This document shows, one piece after another, positions 55,019 to 64,000 of a stretch of 64,000 nucleotides of DNA (positions are counted from its first letter, which is position 1; each line of letters starts with the position of its first letter). The position numbers and the translations under genes are program-made. The stretch covers positions 2,046,001-2,110,000 of the forward strand of contig QYRS01000009.1 of the NCBI GenBank assembly GCA_006503535.1. Direction: 5' to 3'. The DNA comes from Arthrinium phaeospermum (Eukaryota; Ascomycota; Sordariomycetes; Amphisphaeriales; Apiosporaceae). The notes beneath the pieces were generated by a model that saw only the letters and a list, made by a program, of their open reading frames with translations, made no database searches and was not told the origin of the DNA.

Positions 55019-56844
55019 TCAGTTGGGCTGGTCCACGGCCGGGCACAGCTTCTCGAAAGCGTGCAAGCTGACGTTGGTGGCCACGACGCCCGGCGCGGGC
55101 GCAAAGGAGCGGACGAGGCCGGTGTCGACGTTGGTCCACTCGGGCCAGCCGACCTTGGCGCTCATGACGGCGGGGTCGCCCGCGCTCGCCACAAAGGTGA
55201 CCCACGAGTCCTGCATCAGGTCGGCCACCTGGTACTCGAACTCGGTCGAGTTGCCGCGGTACAGCGGGTGCGTGCCCATGATGAGCGGCAGCTCCGACTC
55301 GTGGTAGGCGCCCAGGAAGGGCTTGGGCGAGATGTTGGTGAAGTTGCCCGAGTACAGATAGCGGTAGACGGGGACGCCGTTGGCGAGGCGGTCACTATAG
55401 TCATTCGACAGCTAGCGTGTGAGCGACGGTTCTTTATTTTGTGTGACCCGAAACGAATGGTCGAGGGACATGTTTGCACTCGAGGGGGACGGAGAGACTT
55501 ACGCGGCTGATTTGTAGGCAGGACAGAAGAAGTAGCCAAAAGTGATGGCGTCGGCCAGCGTTGTGTTGACGCCGTTGATGCTGAAAGGCACGAAGGGGAC
55601 ACCTTCTTGCGCGTTGGTCCCGATCAAAGTAGGCTGTTCATGGACCATGTTAGCTATCCTGGACTCAAAGTCGCGTCGTTGGAAAGGGGGGTGCCGCAGA
55701 TTGGAATCCAAGCCAAGCACAGCAGACATGGGGCGAGCCTCTGCCGCTTAGGGATGGATGGATGGATGGCAACACTTACGAGCTTGGCGATATTGCCCGC
55801 CTGGGCGCGCGCGTTGTAGTCGGCGAAGAACGTTCTCCCGTCCACAGTGGGCGTGAAGGTGATGGGCGGCTGGGTCAAGCTATCCTGATACTGCTGCAGG
55901 AAGTTCTCGATGGTCAGGGCGTCGACCTTGCGCATGCAAGCCAGCTCGGCGGCGGGACTCAGGCCGCCGCAGCCGACGTTGGACGCCACGAAGGTGAAGT
56001 TGGTGTGCGCCGTGTCCGAGGTGGCCGTGTACAAGACCGGGGCCGGGAAGAACTCGCTGCCCGAGTCGAGCAGGAGAGTGTTCACGATGGGATCCCGGGG
56101 GTATGCATATCCGTACGTCGCGACCGAGATGGCGCCGGCGCTCTCGCCCCAGAGTCCGATGCGTTTGGTGTCGCCGCCGAACGCCGCGATGTTGTCGCGC
56201 ACCCACTCCACAGCGAAACGCTGGTCCAGCAAACCTGGATTCTCCTCGTTGGTGGGTATGCCCGCCGCGTTGGGGTAGCCGAAGATGTTGAGGCGGTAGT
56301 TGAAGGTCACCACGATGTGGTCCTGCGTGCGCTGCACCCATTCGGCCGGGATCAGGTAGGGGATCTCCTCGCCGCCATATTGGAAGCTTCCTCCGTAGAT
56401 GAACACAATAACCGGCAGGTCCTTCTTCTTGGTACCACGCGGCGTATAGACACTGACCGTCAAACAGTCCTCGGAGATGGGACCGGGGCTGCCAACCAGA
56501 CCGTACGGAAGGAACTCCGGCACCAACTGGTTGTATACGTTGGGGAGTTTGGTCGCATACTGTATGCAAGATACCGGCGGCTTGGTCGCATTGAACTCGC
56601 CGTAGGACTTAGCCAGCGGCTGGGGAGGTGCAAAGCGAAGGTCTCCCAGGGGTGGCTGTGCGTAGGGGATCCCGAGAAACTGGCGGACGCCGGGGGTCGC
56701 CGAGTCGACCAAGCCGTTCACGGTGCCATTTTGAAGCTGCACCTTGAGATCGGAAGAACAACCTGATTTCGTCCTAGAAATCGGGTTGGCGCCGGCGACA
56801 GACGCCAGAATGGGCAAAAGCGCAGAGAATCCTGTGGGAAGCAT
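55019..56844 (-). CDS. Secreted type-B carboxylesterase/lipase
   Basis: Three minus-strand exons, 55780..56844, 55503..55633 and 55019..55394, in phase; about 523 residues. A signal peptide (MLPTGFSALLPILASVAGA) is followed by VQLQNGTVNGLVDS and VRQFLGIPYAQPPLGDLRFA, the PF00135 start. The type-B signature SEDCLTVSVYTP is next, then the oxyanion region PVIVFIYGGSFQYGG and the nucleophile elbow GDTKRIGLWGESAGAIS (GESAG). The C-terminal third has PTLIGTNAQEGVPFVPF, ANGVPVYRYLYSGNFTNISP and the catalytic His in LGAYHESELPLIMG. The last acceptor is the ATAG at 55395-55398; using the nearer CTAG would break the frame. Likely extracellular, hydrolysing esters of lipids or plant metabolites. Intact. 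Confidence 0.93.
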
Positions 56845-57236
56845 CTTGAACTGAGGGATCTGCTGGTCATGAAACTCTGGCCCCGGTGCTTTGTGGTGTT
56901 TAGGAGGTCGGCATAGCTGGCATCTTTATAGCAAGACATTGTGACCGAGCCAGTCTCCCGGCATCAGCCGCCCCTAAATTGCCTCCTATATTTGATTACA
57001 GTCCAAGAGGGCGATCATGTGATGACAAGCCTTCATTTTGTTTGTGGCAGAAGGCGTTGTGGCAGAAGGTGAGAACGGGCTTGTATATTCTGTGAACTGC
57101 AAACCACATGGACTGTGGGTTGTTCTGGAGGCTTTCTAGTCCAGCGAATACGGCATGTAAGCTTTATCGCTAGCACTTTGGTTCCTCTTGGCTGTAGGAA
57201 CGCAGTATTGCATCCCGCGTTGACCAGTCGTCAAGG
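56845..57236. other. Intergenic region
   Basis: About 390 bp, promoter of the esterase. No feature recognised. Confidence 0.4.
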
Positions 57237-58140
57237 TTAAGGTGGCGTTGGTGTGGGGATTGAGATAGGAGAACCTGTGCAAGCGGGATATGCTCTGGCT
57301 CGAACCAGTTCTGGATTTGTACCAGCCCCCAACAGCTTCTCAATAAACGTGACGCTGCGCTTCTGTTTCACTGACCAAAAAATGGCGCCTCCAATACCAA
57401 ACATCGACATGCCATCGCATTTCGCACCTCGCTCCAAAAGAAGGAGGATGGAGTCTGGGTTGGTCCAAACCTTGCCAATATATGTCCTCTTTACTGAGAG
57501 GTTCAGTATCCGGCGTCACCCAGATTGAATGTCATGCTACTAGATGGTCAAGTGGTAAAACACTTGGCCACCGAGCGGCTGCTTTCATATTTTTTTTCTG
57601 GTTTCCGTCGCCAATGTCAAATAAGGTTGCGCATCTTCACCCAAGACCAGTTGCCAGTTGTTCGAAACCACACAACAGCACGGCTTTCTTTTTTTTTTCT
57701 TTTTTTTTTTTTTTTTGCCAATTGAATCGATCATCTTTTCGTTCGATCATGACAATGAGCGGTCATCTCGAATATTGGCCTCGTCTTGGTAATGGTCAAG
57801 AACAAAACCAAGCTTGGCTGGATCGGACTCCCACGTGGCCCTAAACATCCGCTGTATCTCAGCAGCACTCTCGGGTTCGGGGTATAGGCTATTGTATACC
57901 AGTTTAACGGCGCCAAGCTCCCAGTATTTCAGCACCGTGAGAATGTTCCTGGATCCAGCTGGAGCCCCATGCTCAAGTAGCAACCGCGTGATATATGGGC
58001 TGCCGAGCGCAACACTTAGCGGTTCACCAGGGCGGGACTGGTAAGGTCTTTGCTGGAGTTGAGCAGGACGTGGATAACCAACTGAATGATCTCGATGGGA
58101 TGCCTAAATACCTAAAGACGCCATCGTGGATAAAAATGCG
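57237..58140 (-). pseudogene. Ankyrin-repeat protein relic
   Basis: Minus-strand fragments without a continuous frame. From about 58110: PIEIIQLVIHVLLNSSKDLT in one frame. A frameshift near 58035 leads into GEPLSVALGSPYITRLLLEH, GAPAGSRNILTVLKYWELGA and ESAAEIQRMFRATW, stopping at 57747. After a T-rich stretch, a further piece at 57237-57437 reads RSVTFIEKLLGAGTNPELVR. The xxLLLEHGA and KLLGAGTNP signatures are typical of ankyrin repeats. No start, no intact domain and at least two frame breaks, so I call it a decayed gene. It may derive from the large ankyrin families common in these fungi. Confidence 0.5.
57685..57716 (+). repeat. Long T tract
   Basis: Thirty-two bases that are T apart from two C residues, lying inside the ankyrin relic between its two coding-like parts; a probable A/T slippage or retroposition scar, origin unknown. 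Confidence 0.9.
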
Positions 58141-58688
58141 TCAATGCTAGAATGATTTTCAAAGATTGACCGGTGTTTAATAAATGTTCTAAATAGGAAA
58201 AGGGATATCATCTGTTGGTTACTTCTCCTTACCTGACCTGCCCTCTAGGCTGCCACTTCTTAGTGGACAAAACACCCACTGACGATGCCATGATGAGTCC
58301 ATCGATTTCATACTGGAATAATCATAGAGAAGCTGGGATGACTCGTGGGTTGGTGGAAGTATAATACCATAAAGTGTTTCCAGGTTCGACTTATAAGTCT
58401 TACAAAGGCAGATGATGGTTGGGAGGTGAAGCAGCCCGAGTGGTAGAATTATAGCGGATCTTGGAGTTGCCTTAGCGCCGTCATCGTTGGGCAGTTTGCC
58501 TGGGAAGTCTCCACTATTTTATCAATCACACACCACACCTTCTGAAATCTCATGAGTCAACCGACGACTGTGATCCAAAATCGGGCTTCCCTTTCTTCGC
58601 CTTCGTAGCTGGGCGCGATTCTATGAGATCTACGTAAGGAGGTACTCTCGATCTTTTTTTAAAATTGAGACAAGACTCTGCCGCAAGC
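58141..58688. other. Intergenic region
   Basis: About 550 bp upstream of NCS2, containing its promoter. No feature recognised. Confidence 0.4.
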
Positions 58689-60250
58689 ATGGCAGAAGAA
58701 TCGCAGGTGGCGTGCAACCGCTGTCAAGAAAACCCTGGCACCCTCGACCTACGAGGGTCAGAACGAGTATGCCCGTAAATCATCCACCCCTCTCTCCCCC
58801 CTATCCCGTCCTTACTGCCTTCCCCTCTCTTAGTCCCAAACCCATGTTGGCCAAACATTCATGTTCTATTTCCGGACAGTAACACTCCATTTTTTCAATT
58901 TACCTCGTTCGCCGAATACTAACGTCGGACAAATACAGACAATGTTTCAGCGCCTATGTCGTCAACAAGCTCGTCAAGCGCATGGAGCAGATGCAGCGTG
59001 AGACGCGCACCTCGGGGAGCAAGCTGCCCCTACGCCCGCAGCGCTACCTCCTCGCCCTGTCCAGCGGCGGCGCCTCGTCGACCGCGCTGCTGAACCTGCT
59101 GCACGAGAACCTCACGCGCCAGCAGGCCCCCCAGTCCGCCAAGGCCAACAAGGGCGGCAAAGGCGCCAAAGGGGGCGGCCAGCGCGTGCGCTTCGAGATC
59201 GTCGTCGCGTGGGTGGACTGCGACCTGAGCCGCTCCCCTCCTGTTTCTACCGATGAGGCCGCTGCCGCCGAAACAGAGACGGACGCGGACGCGGCGTGGC
59301 GGCGCTACAAGGAGCGCTACCCGACCTTCGTCTTCCACCGCATCCCGCTGTCCTCGGCGCTCAGCCTGCGCACCAACTCCATCGACTGGTCGTCCCTGCC
59401 GCCCCTGAATGCGGATCTGGCGGCGACGCCGCACGAGCAGCTCGCGGACCTCTTGTACACGCGCCTCGCGACCCCGAGCTCCCGTGCCGACGTGCAGCGC
59501 CTGCTGGTGCGCCACCTGCTCATGGACGCGGCCCTGCGCGAGGGCTGCGACGTGCTACTGCTGGGCACCAACACGACGGGGTTGGCCGAACTGACGCTGG
59601 CCGAGACGGCCAAGGGCCGCGGCTTCTCGCTCCCGTGGCAGGTCAACGACGGCCCGTTCCAGGTACCCTCCTTCGCGTCGTATTTGGCGCCAACATCAGG
59701 CCAGGACTCGGAGGAGACCCCGAAAGATACGGAAACCACCGAGTCGGAGTCGCCCCCCACATTGAAGGCCGATGGCCGACTCTTCATCTACCACCCCTTG
59801 CGCGAGCTCTTCCGCAGCGAACTACAGACCTACGTCACCCTAACCGACCCACCCCTGACCGATCTCCTTCCCGCCCCCTCCTCCTCCACATCCGCCGCCG
59901 CCGTCGTATCCCACAAAGACCTCAGCATCGACGAGGTCATGTCGCGGTACTTCGCCGAAGTCGAAATCAACTACCCGTCCGTCGTCGCCAACGTGGTGCG
60001 GACGACAGGCAAGCTGGAGCGATCCGCCGGCGCGAGCGCGCACACGCACGCCGGGGAGGAGCAAGAGGAGCCTGCCGCCAATGCCAACACGCATACTCGC
60101 TCGCAGCAGAAGCAGTGTGGGTTGTGCGGCATCGCGCTCGACGAGGCCGGCGACGCGCGGTGGCGCGGCGAGCTGGGCGAGCAGGCGCCCGACGTGGAGG
60201 AGCGAAGGGGGAAGCTGTGCTATGGATGCGATCGGTCTGTGAACGGCTGA
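58689..60250 (+). CDS. NCS2: Cytoplasmic tRNA 2-thiolation protein 2
   Basis: Two exons, 58689..58774 and 58939..60250, joined in phase across a 164-nt intron; about 465 residues. The protein pairs with Ncs6/Ctu1 to thiolate the wobble uridine of tRNA-Lys, -Glu and -Gln in the cytosol, downstream of the Urm1 sulphur relay. N-terminal zinc-ribbon cysteines (VACNRCQE, then VCPQCFSAYVVNKLVKRM, completed only by the splice) are followed by RYLLALSSGGASSTALLNLL, a degenerate PP-loop. LLLGTNTTGLAELTLAETAK lies in the middle and YFAEVEINYPSVVANVVRTT near the end. The C-terminal Cys pairs are QKQCGLCGIALDE and KLCYGCDRSVNG. The lost PP-loop residues are normal for this subunit. GC-rich third positions make long false frames. 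Confidence 0.93.
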
Positions 60251-60764
60251 TCTAGACAGTGGGAAAACAAAAAGTGAAACGGGAACGAAATAGAATAATT
60301 CAAGGCCTTCTTCAGCCATGCAGACCTGGACTCTACTATGACGTGAAATACAGTGCAATGATATCAAGGTTCGTATTTTCTGTCCCCACGGGCTACTTAT
60401 GTACACACTTCCATCTATCTACCTGTCTCAAACCACAAGTATGTAATGCAATGGCTTTCTTCGAAAAATGCAAATAGCTCTCTCTTTCCCCTCATTATCA
60501 ACAATACCAGAAACGCCAGATGGTATTAAAGATTTTCTCTATCCGTTATGGTCGTCTCCTAAACAATGCGCTCTTATATTCCCCTCTCTTTTCTTTCGCT
60601 TTTGTACAACAGGGGGCGCGCATGGCATGGCAAGACATATACGTTCAGGAGGCTTCGATCGTGTTGGGGGATCACATATAACCCCGACCCAACCCGCCTT
60701 AGCACCCTCCTTTTTCTCTATCGTGATTCTTTTTCTCTAACAAATCGTCTTTTGTGCTCCTCGT
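60251..60764. other. Convergent intergenic region
   Basis: About 510 bp between convergent genes. AT-rich, no feature recognised. Confidence 0.45.
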
Positions 60765-62060
60765 TCATGCCTTGGAGGCCGGCAGGAAAGAAGAAGGCAA
60801 TATCCTAGTCTCGAGCTTGCGCATGAGCTTGTTGGTCTGCTCGGCCAGGGTGAGCGTCAGGATGGTGTGCGGTAAAATACGGGCCAGGTGCGGCAGGAAG
60901 CCCTTGTAGATGGCGAACAGGCCCTCGGTGCGTATCGTCTTGCCGAGGCAGTCGAAGACGCCCTTGTACAGGTTGCCGTTCTGGTTGTAGAGGCGGGACA
61001 TGATGGTATCTGGAGAAAATGTACTGTTAGCAAACTGGCTGAGAGGGAGGGGTGGCATATAGACTACGGTTCTGTTCTTCGTTACAATAGTGAGAGAGAA
61101 CTTACCCGGCGGATGCATAAACACACAAACCACGAACCCACTCACGGAGCTGCTCGCCAAGTGCAACGGCGCGCCCTCCTCCATGCCCAGATGCCGGACC
61201 AGCCGGCGCTTAGCAAAGAAGTACGTCGGCAGCTGCACACTGCTGCCGCACCCCGTGCGAATCATGGCCGCGCCGACGCCGCGGTAGAGCCCGCGGATCC
61301 CCTCAGCGCCGTAGATCTGGCGCAGGCCGTCGAGGGCGTTGCGGTAGCGGTGCTGGGTGCCGACGGGCAGGAAGGGACTAAAGCTCTGGAGGCGCGTCTT
61401 GACCAGAAAGAAGGGCGAGCCCGCGGCGGCGCCGATGATGCCCGACGAGGCGCCGCAGAACATGTTGACGCCCAGGCTCTGCACCTTGGCGTCGCCCTTG
61501 AAGAAGAGCTTCGTCAGCCCCGCGCGCATCGGCTCGTAGAAGCCCAGCCGGCACCCGTTCAGCAGCACCTGGTAGATGTACGCGCACCCGATGCCGCGGT
61601 AGATGCCCTTCAGGCCCTCGTTCCGCACAATGACGCTGACGCCGTGGATGGGGCCCCGGTAGTGGTGCGGCTGGTGGCCTTTCGTCTGGAGTTCGCCTTG
61701 CAATTGCATTCTGTTGGGAGGGAGCGGGCGCGCGCATGTTGGTCAGCTTCGGTGGTCTTCTTCTTCCTCTCATGGTCGCAATGGGTATGATGCGGGCATG
61801 CGAGACATGGCTCGCGGGGCACAGCGCATGCCCAATGCCGGCAAGCAAGCAAGCAAACGACGAGAAAGAGACATATAGCTCAACACATACCGAATCTTGA
61901 CTGTCTCGAAGGGATGCGTAGCCGTGACGGCGCCGCAGGCGGCCAAACCGCCAGCTATGAATGCTCTAGATCGGTGACCTCATCGTCAGCTTATGGATCT
62001 TGCGACGCGCACAATAGCGAATTGGGGGGAGCCTCCAGCTTACCCGCCGGTTGTCGACAT
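60765..62060 (-). CDS. OAC1: Mitochondrial carrier, oxaloacetate transporter type
   Basis: Four minus-strand exons, 62044..62060, 61891..61965, 61106..61710 and 60765..61009, in phase; about 313 residues, normal for SLC25 carriers. The three repeats each show the carrier motif: THPFETVKIRMQLQGEL (exon 2/3), AGSPFFLVKTRLQS, and HPPDTIMSRLYNQ, the last formed by splicing exon 3 to exon 4. Repeat ends include GLKGIYRGIGCAYIYQVLLN and GIRGLYRGVGAAMIRTG, with GFLPHLARILPHTI near the C-terminus. The segment HYRGPIHGVSVIVRNEGLKG and SPFLPVGTQHRYRN resemble Oac1, which exchanges oxaloacetate, sulphate and related anions across the inner membrane. The 17-nt first exon encodes MSTTGG; its small size makes the exact start less certain than the rest. 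Confidence 0.9.
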
Positions 62061-64000
62061 CTTTCTGTGATATCTCTTCTTCTTCTGCTGCCGCTGCTGC
62101 TTGTCCCACGTGCGCGCACAACTCCTACACACAGGTACGACCGGGTTCGGGTGTTTGTTTGTTTCGTTTTGTCGGTTATTCAAGGGAGAAAAAGGAAGGG
62201 TAGAGAGAGCTTGCTTCTCTTTGTGCTCCGCGAAATTTCCCAAGTGCAAGGGAAGACCCCGAAATCAAATGTTGCGACAAAGCTCCGATGTAGGACGAAT
62301 CCACTCGGTATACGACGGGCTATCGAAATGGACCCTGTGGAGTTTGGTTGTTGTTCGGTCGCATTGATAGGAACACAATGAGAGTAAAGGGACCTGAGGA
62401 TAGCTCCAGGTATTATACCATGGTGCACAGCATGGAGCTGAGAGTGAATGGAAAACTAAAATTCTATACGTACGTCAAGCTTTCATTGGTAATCACAATC
62501 GGTCATGGTGACCCTACCCTTGGGGGAGTTTCTTTACTTCTTACCCAGAGGATCGGGTCTCAGCTAAGGCCTCTCGGCCTTCTGGGCAATTGGAATTCCC
62601 TCTTCAGTGAATGGTCCGAACTCGGTAGGGCCCCTGCTGTGGGGGAGAGCTGGCCTATCCTCGCAGTAGTCCCATTGAGCCCAGATCCAGCCTACCTGGT
62701 CACTACGGCCGGTACATAGGCGGTCGTAGTCGGCTTAAGAGACGGCGCAAGCAACCTCAAGCTCCTCGTGATACCTATTGAATGCACACTTAAGACCCCG
62801 TTTCATTTTTATAAGGACTGAAGCAAAACGAAATTCAGCTTCGAGGCTTTGAGGAAGAGAACCCGGGAATAAAACGTAAAATAATCCTGGGTAATAGGGA
62901 GTGCATTGTGTTTCGAGGAGCGCGAGCAACCTGGCAAGTGAAGGAAATCCCTCCCGAGCAATACTTGTCGCCAAGTACCTCTCGCTAAAAAGCAAGCAGG
63001 TTCGGAGCCTCCAGCTTTAATAGGTGGGGACGTCATGATGTCGATCTTGCCATGTCATGTCATAAGGCGGCCTGCCTTGCGCTTGACGTATTCAGGACCC
63101 TGGAGGGTCTCGTAGATAAACATTGTAGTGGTGCCCGTATGCATCGGTAGGTAACTGAACAAGGGACCATGTGCATAGCCGTCAGGATGTCTCTAACGGA
63201 TCCTAGAATTCTCGGCTAATATGGAAAAACGCGTTATACTTTCCGACAAGATACTGCCCGAAGACAAGGTATTATCCGAAACCATAATTCCCGAGTATCG
63301 TACGGACCGCACTGAGCACATTTGTTATTGTATATACTCTTGTCACGTCTGGTCACTCCTTATTCCATGGGCGAAAAGCATTATAGAAGCCCATATGGTC
63401 CGGCTCTACATGATTCCACGAATTAGTCCCTTCATCAGGCGAAGGATGCAGTGTAAAAGACATTTGTATTCTGTCCCTGATCGCATTATCTGTGCTGCCA
63501 CTTATGAAGTAGCAAGTTTGGCTCCAGAACAACGTGTATATATGCAATGCAAGCTTTGCTCCATCTGTTCTTTTGCTCAGACACACACACTCTCTCTCTC
63601 TCTATCTCTGCTATCAGACAGCCTCGTATTTCCGGCTGGCTGCTTATGCAGTTCTCCTGATTAGCCTTGGCTTACCCAGTAAAGCAAACTCCTGCCAATG
63701 CATAACAGGTCCGACAATATGCACCAAATCCTTCCCGCTATGACCTTGCCCTCGACGACGTGACGCCTGTCATATAAGACTAGGCAATGCGCGCAACGAG
63801 ACGTAAAATGCAAACCCTTAACGCCAACCCTTATGGTATCACAAACTCTAGACATTTGGATGAGCATTACGACCACCTCCTGCTTCTCAACTTCGAAGCT
63901 CGAAACACGAAAGAGCCCGGCCGTACGCACTGCTAGAACCCTCGGATGAAGATCCTTCACGGCTCTTTAGGGGGCCCGTTCCGGGATCACTGGCTGCGGC
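62061..64000. other. Right-edge region without supported gene (1.9 kb)
   Basis: Promoter of the carrier gene, then mixed and AT-rich DNA. Several frames of 75-150 codons (for example 62348-62719 and 63221-63664) show no motif and no neighbourly codon use. I see no RNA gene. Confidence 0.45.
63580..63608 (+). repeat. Compound CA/TC microsatellite
   Basis: An ACACAC run passing directly into a TCTCTC run of similar length, in non-coding DNA. Confidence 0.85.

Noticed and set aside
55762..56766. A 334-codon frame antisense to the carboxylesterase
   Set aside because: Same GC3 shadow effect; no motifs, opposite a clear esterase.
59296..60255. A 319-codon frame overlapping NCS2 in another frame
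   Set aside because: Composition is Arg/Ala-rich and shadow-like; NCS2 has conserved cysteines in its own frame.
62348..62719. A 123-codon plus-strand frame at the right edge
   Set aside because: No motif, no splice partners and no gene-like composition.

Overview
The window is a 64 kb piece of nuclear chromosome from a filamentous ascomycete, most likely a Sordariomycete-type Pezizomycotina. The evidence is short GT-AG introns (about 45-200 nt) with CTAAC-like branch points, GC-rich third positions, dense genes on both strands, and fungus-specific families: STE2 pheromone receptor, Ppo fatty-acid oxygenase, Zn2Cys6 regulator, S28 peptidase and non-reducing polyketide synthase (NR-PKS) remains. 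I recognise 24 protein-coding genes and two gene relics. Splice sites were placed by hand from reading-phase agreement and family motifs; no transcript data were available. I saw no tRNA, rRNA, CRISPR array or intact transposon.

Layout. 0.5-5.4 kb: a probable mitochondrial protein, a UTP16/BUD21-like U3 snoRNP protein and a coiled-coil protein. 6.1-9.0 kb: the broken remains of an NR-PKS beside an intact secondary-metabolism O-methyltransferase, which looks like a decayed biosynthetic cluster. 9.5-17.2 kb: unknown proteins, a secreted S28 serine peptidase and two small membrane proteins. 17.7-19.3 kb: indoleamine 2,3-dioxygenase (tryptophan to kynurenine). 20.7-22.4 kb: the ESCRT-I subunit Vps23. 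23.1-26.9 kb: a very long disordered protein whose frame holds one in-frame TAG. 27.4-33.8 kb: the alpha-pheromone receptor STE2 and the RNA polymerase II subunit RPB2. 34.9-38.7 kb: a VOC-fold protein, a mitochondrial membrane protein and a cyclase-family enzyme. 39.3-41.9 kb: a DUF2235 alpha/beta hydrolase. 43.8-52.2 kb: a Ppo-type linoleate diol synthase (haem peroxidase plus P450) followed on the same strand by a Zn2Cys6 transcription factor. 53.1-56.8 kb: a convergent pair of secreted enzymes, a GH5 glycosidase and a type-B carboxylesterase. 57.2-58.1 kb: an ankyrin-repeat relic. 58.7-62.1 kb: the tRNA thiolation factor NCS2/CTU2 and the mitochondrial carrier OAC1. The last 1.9 kb has no gene I can support.

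Most genes are unrelated housekeeping neighbours. Two groupings may be functional. One is the NR-PKS relic with its methyltransferase (a lost polyketide pathway). The other is the oxylipin synthase with the adjacent Zn2Cys6 gene (a candidate synthase-regulator pair). The oddest signals are a predicted AT-AC intron that restores the canonical zinc cluster, several micro-exons of 6-22 nt in the Ppo and DUF2235 genes, and the in-frame TAG in the long disordered gene.
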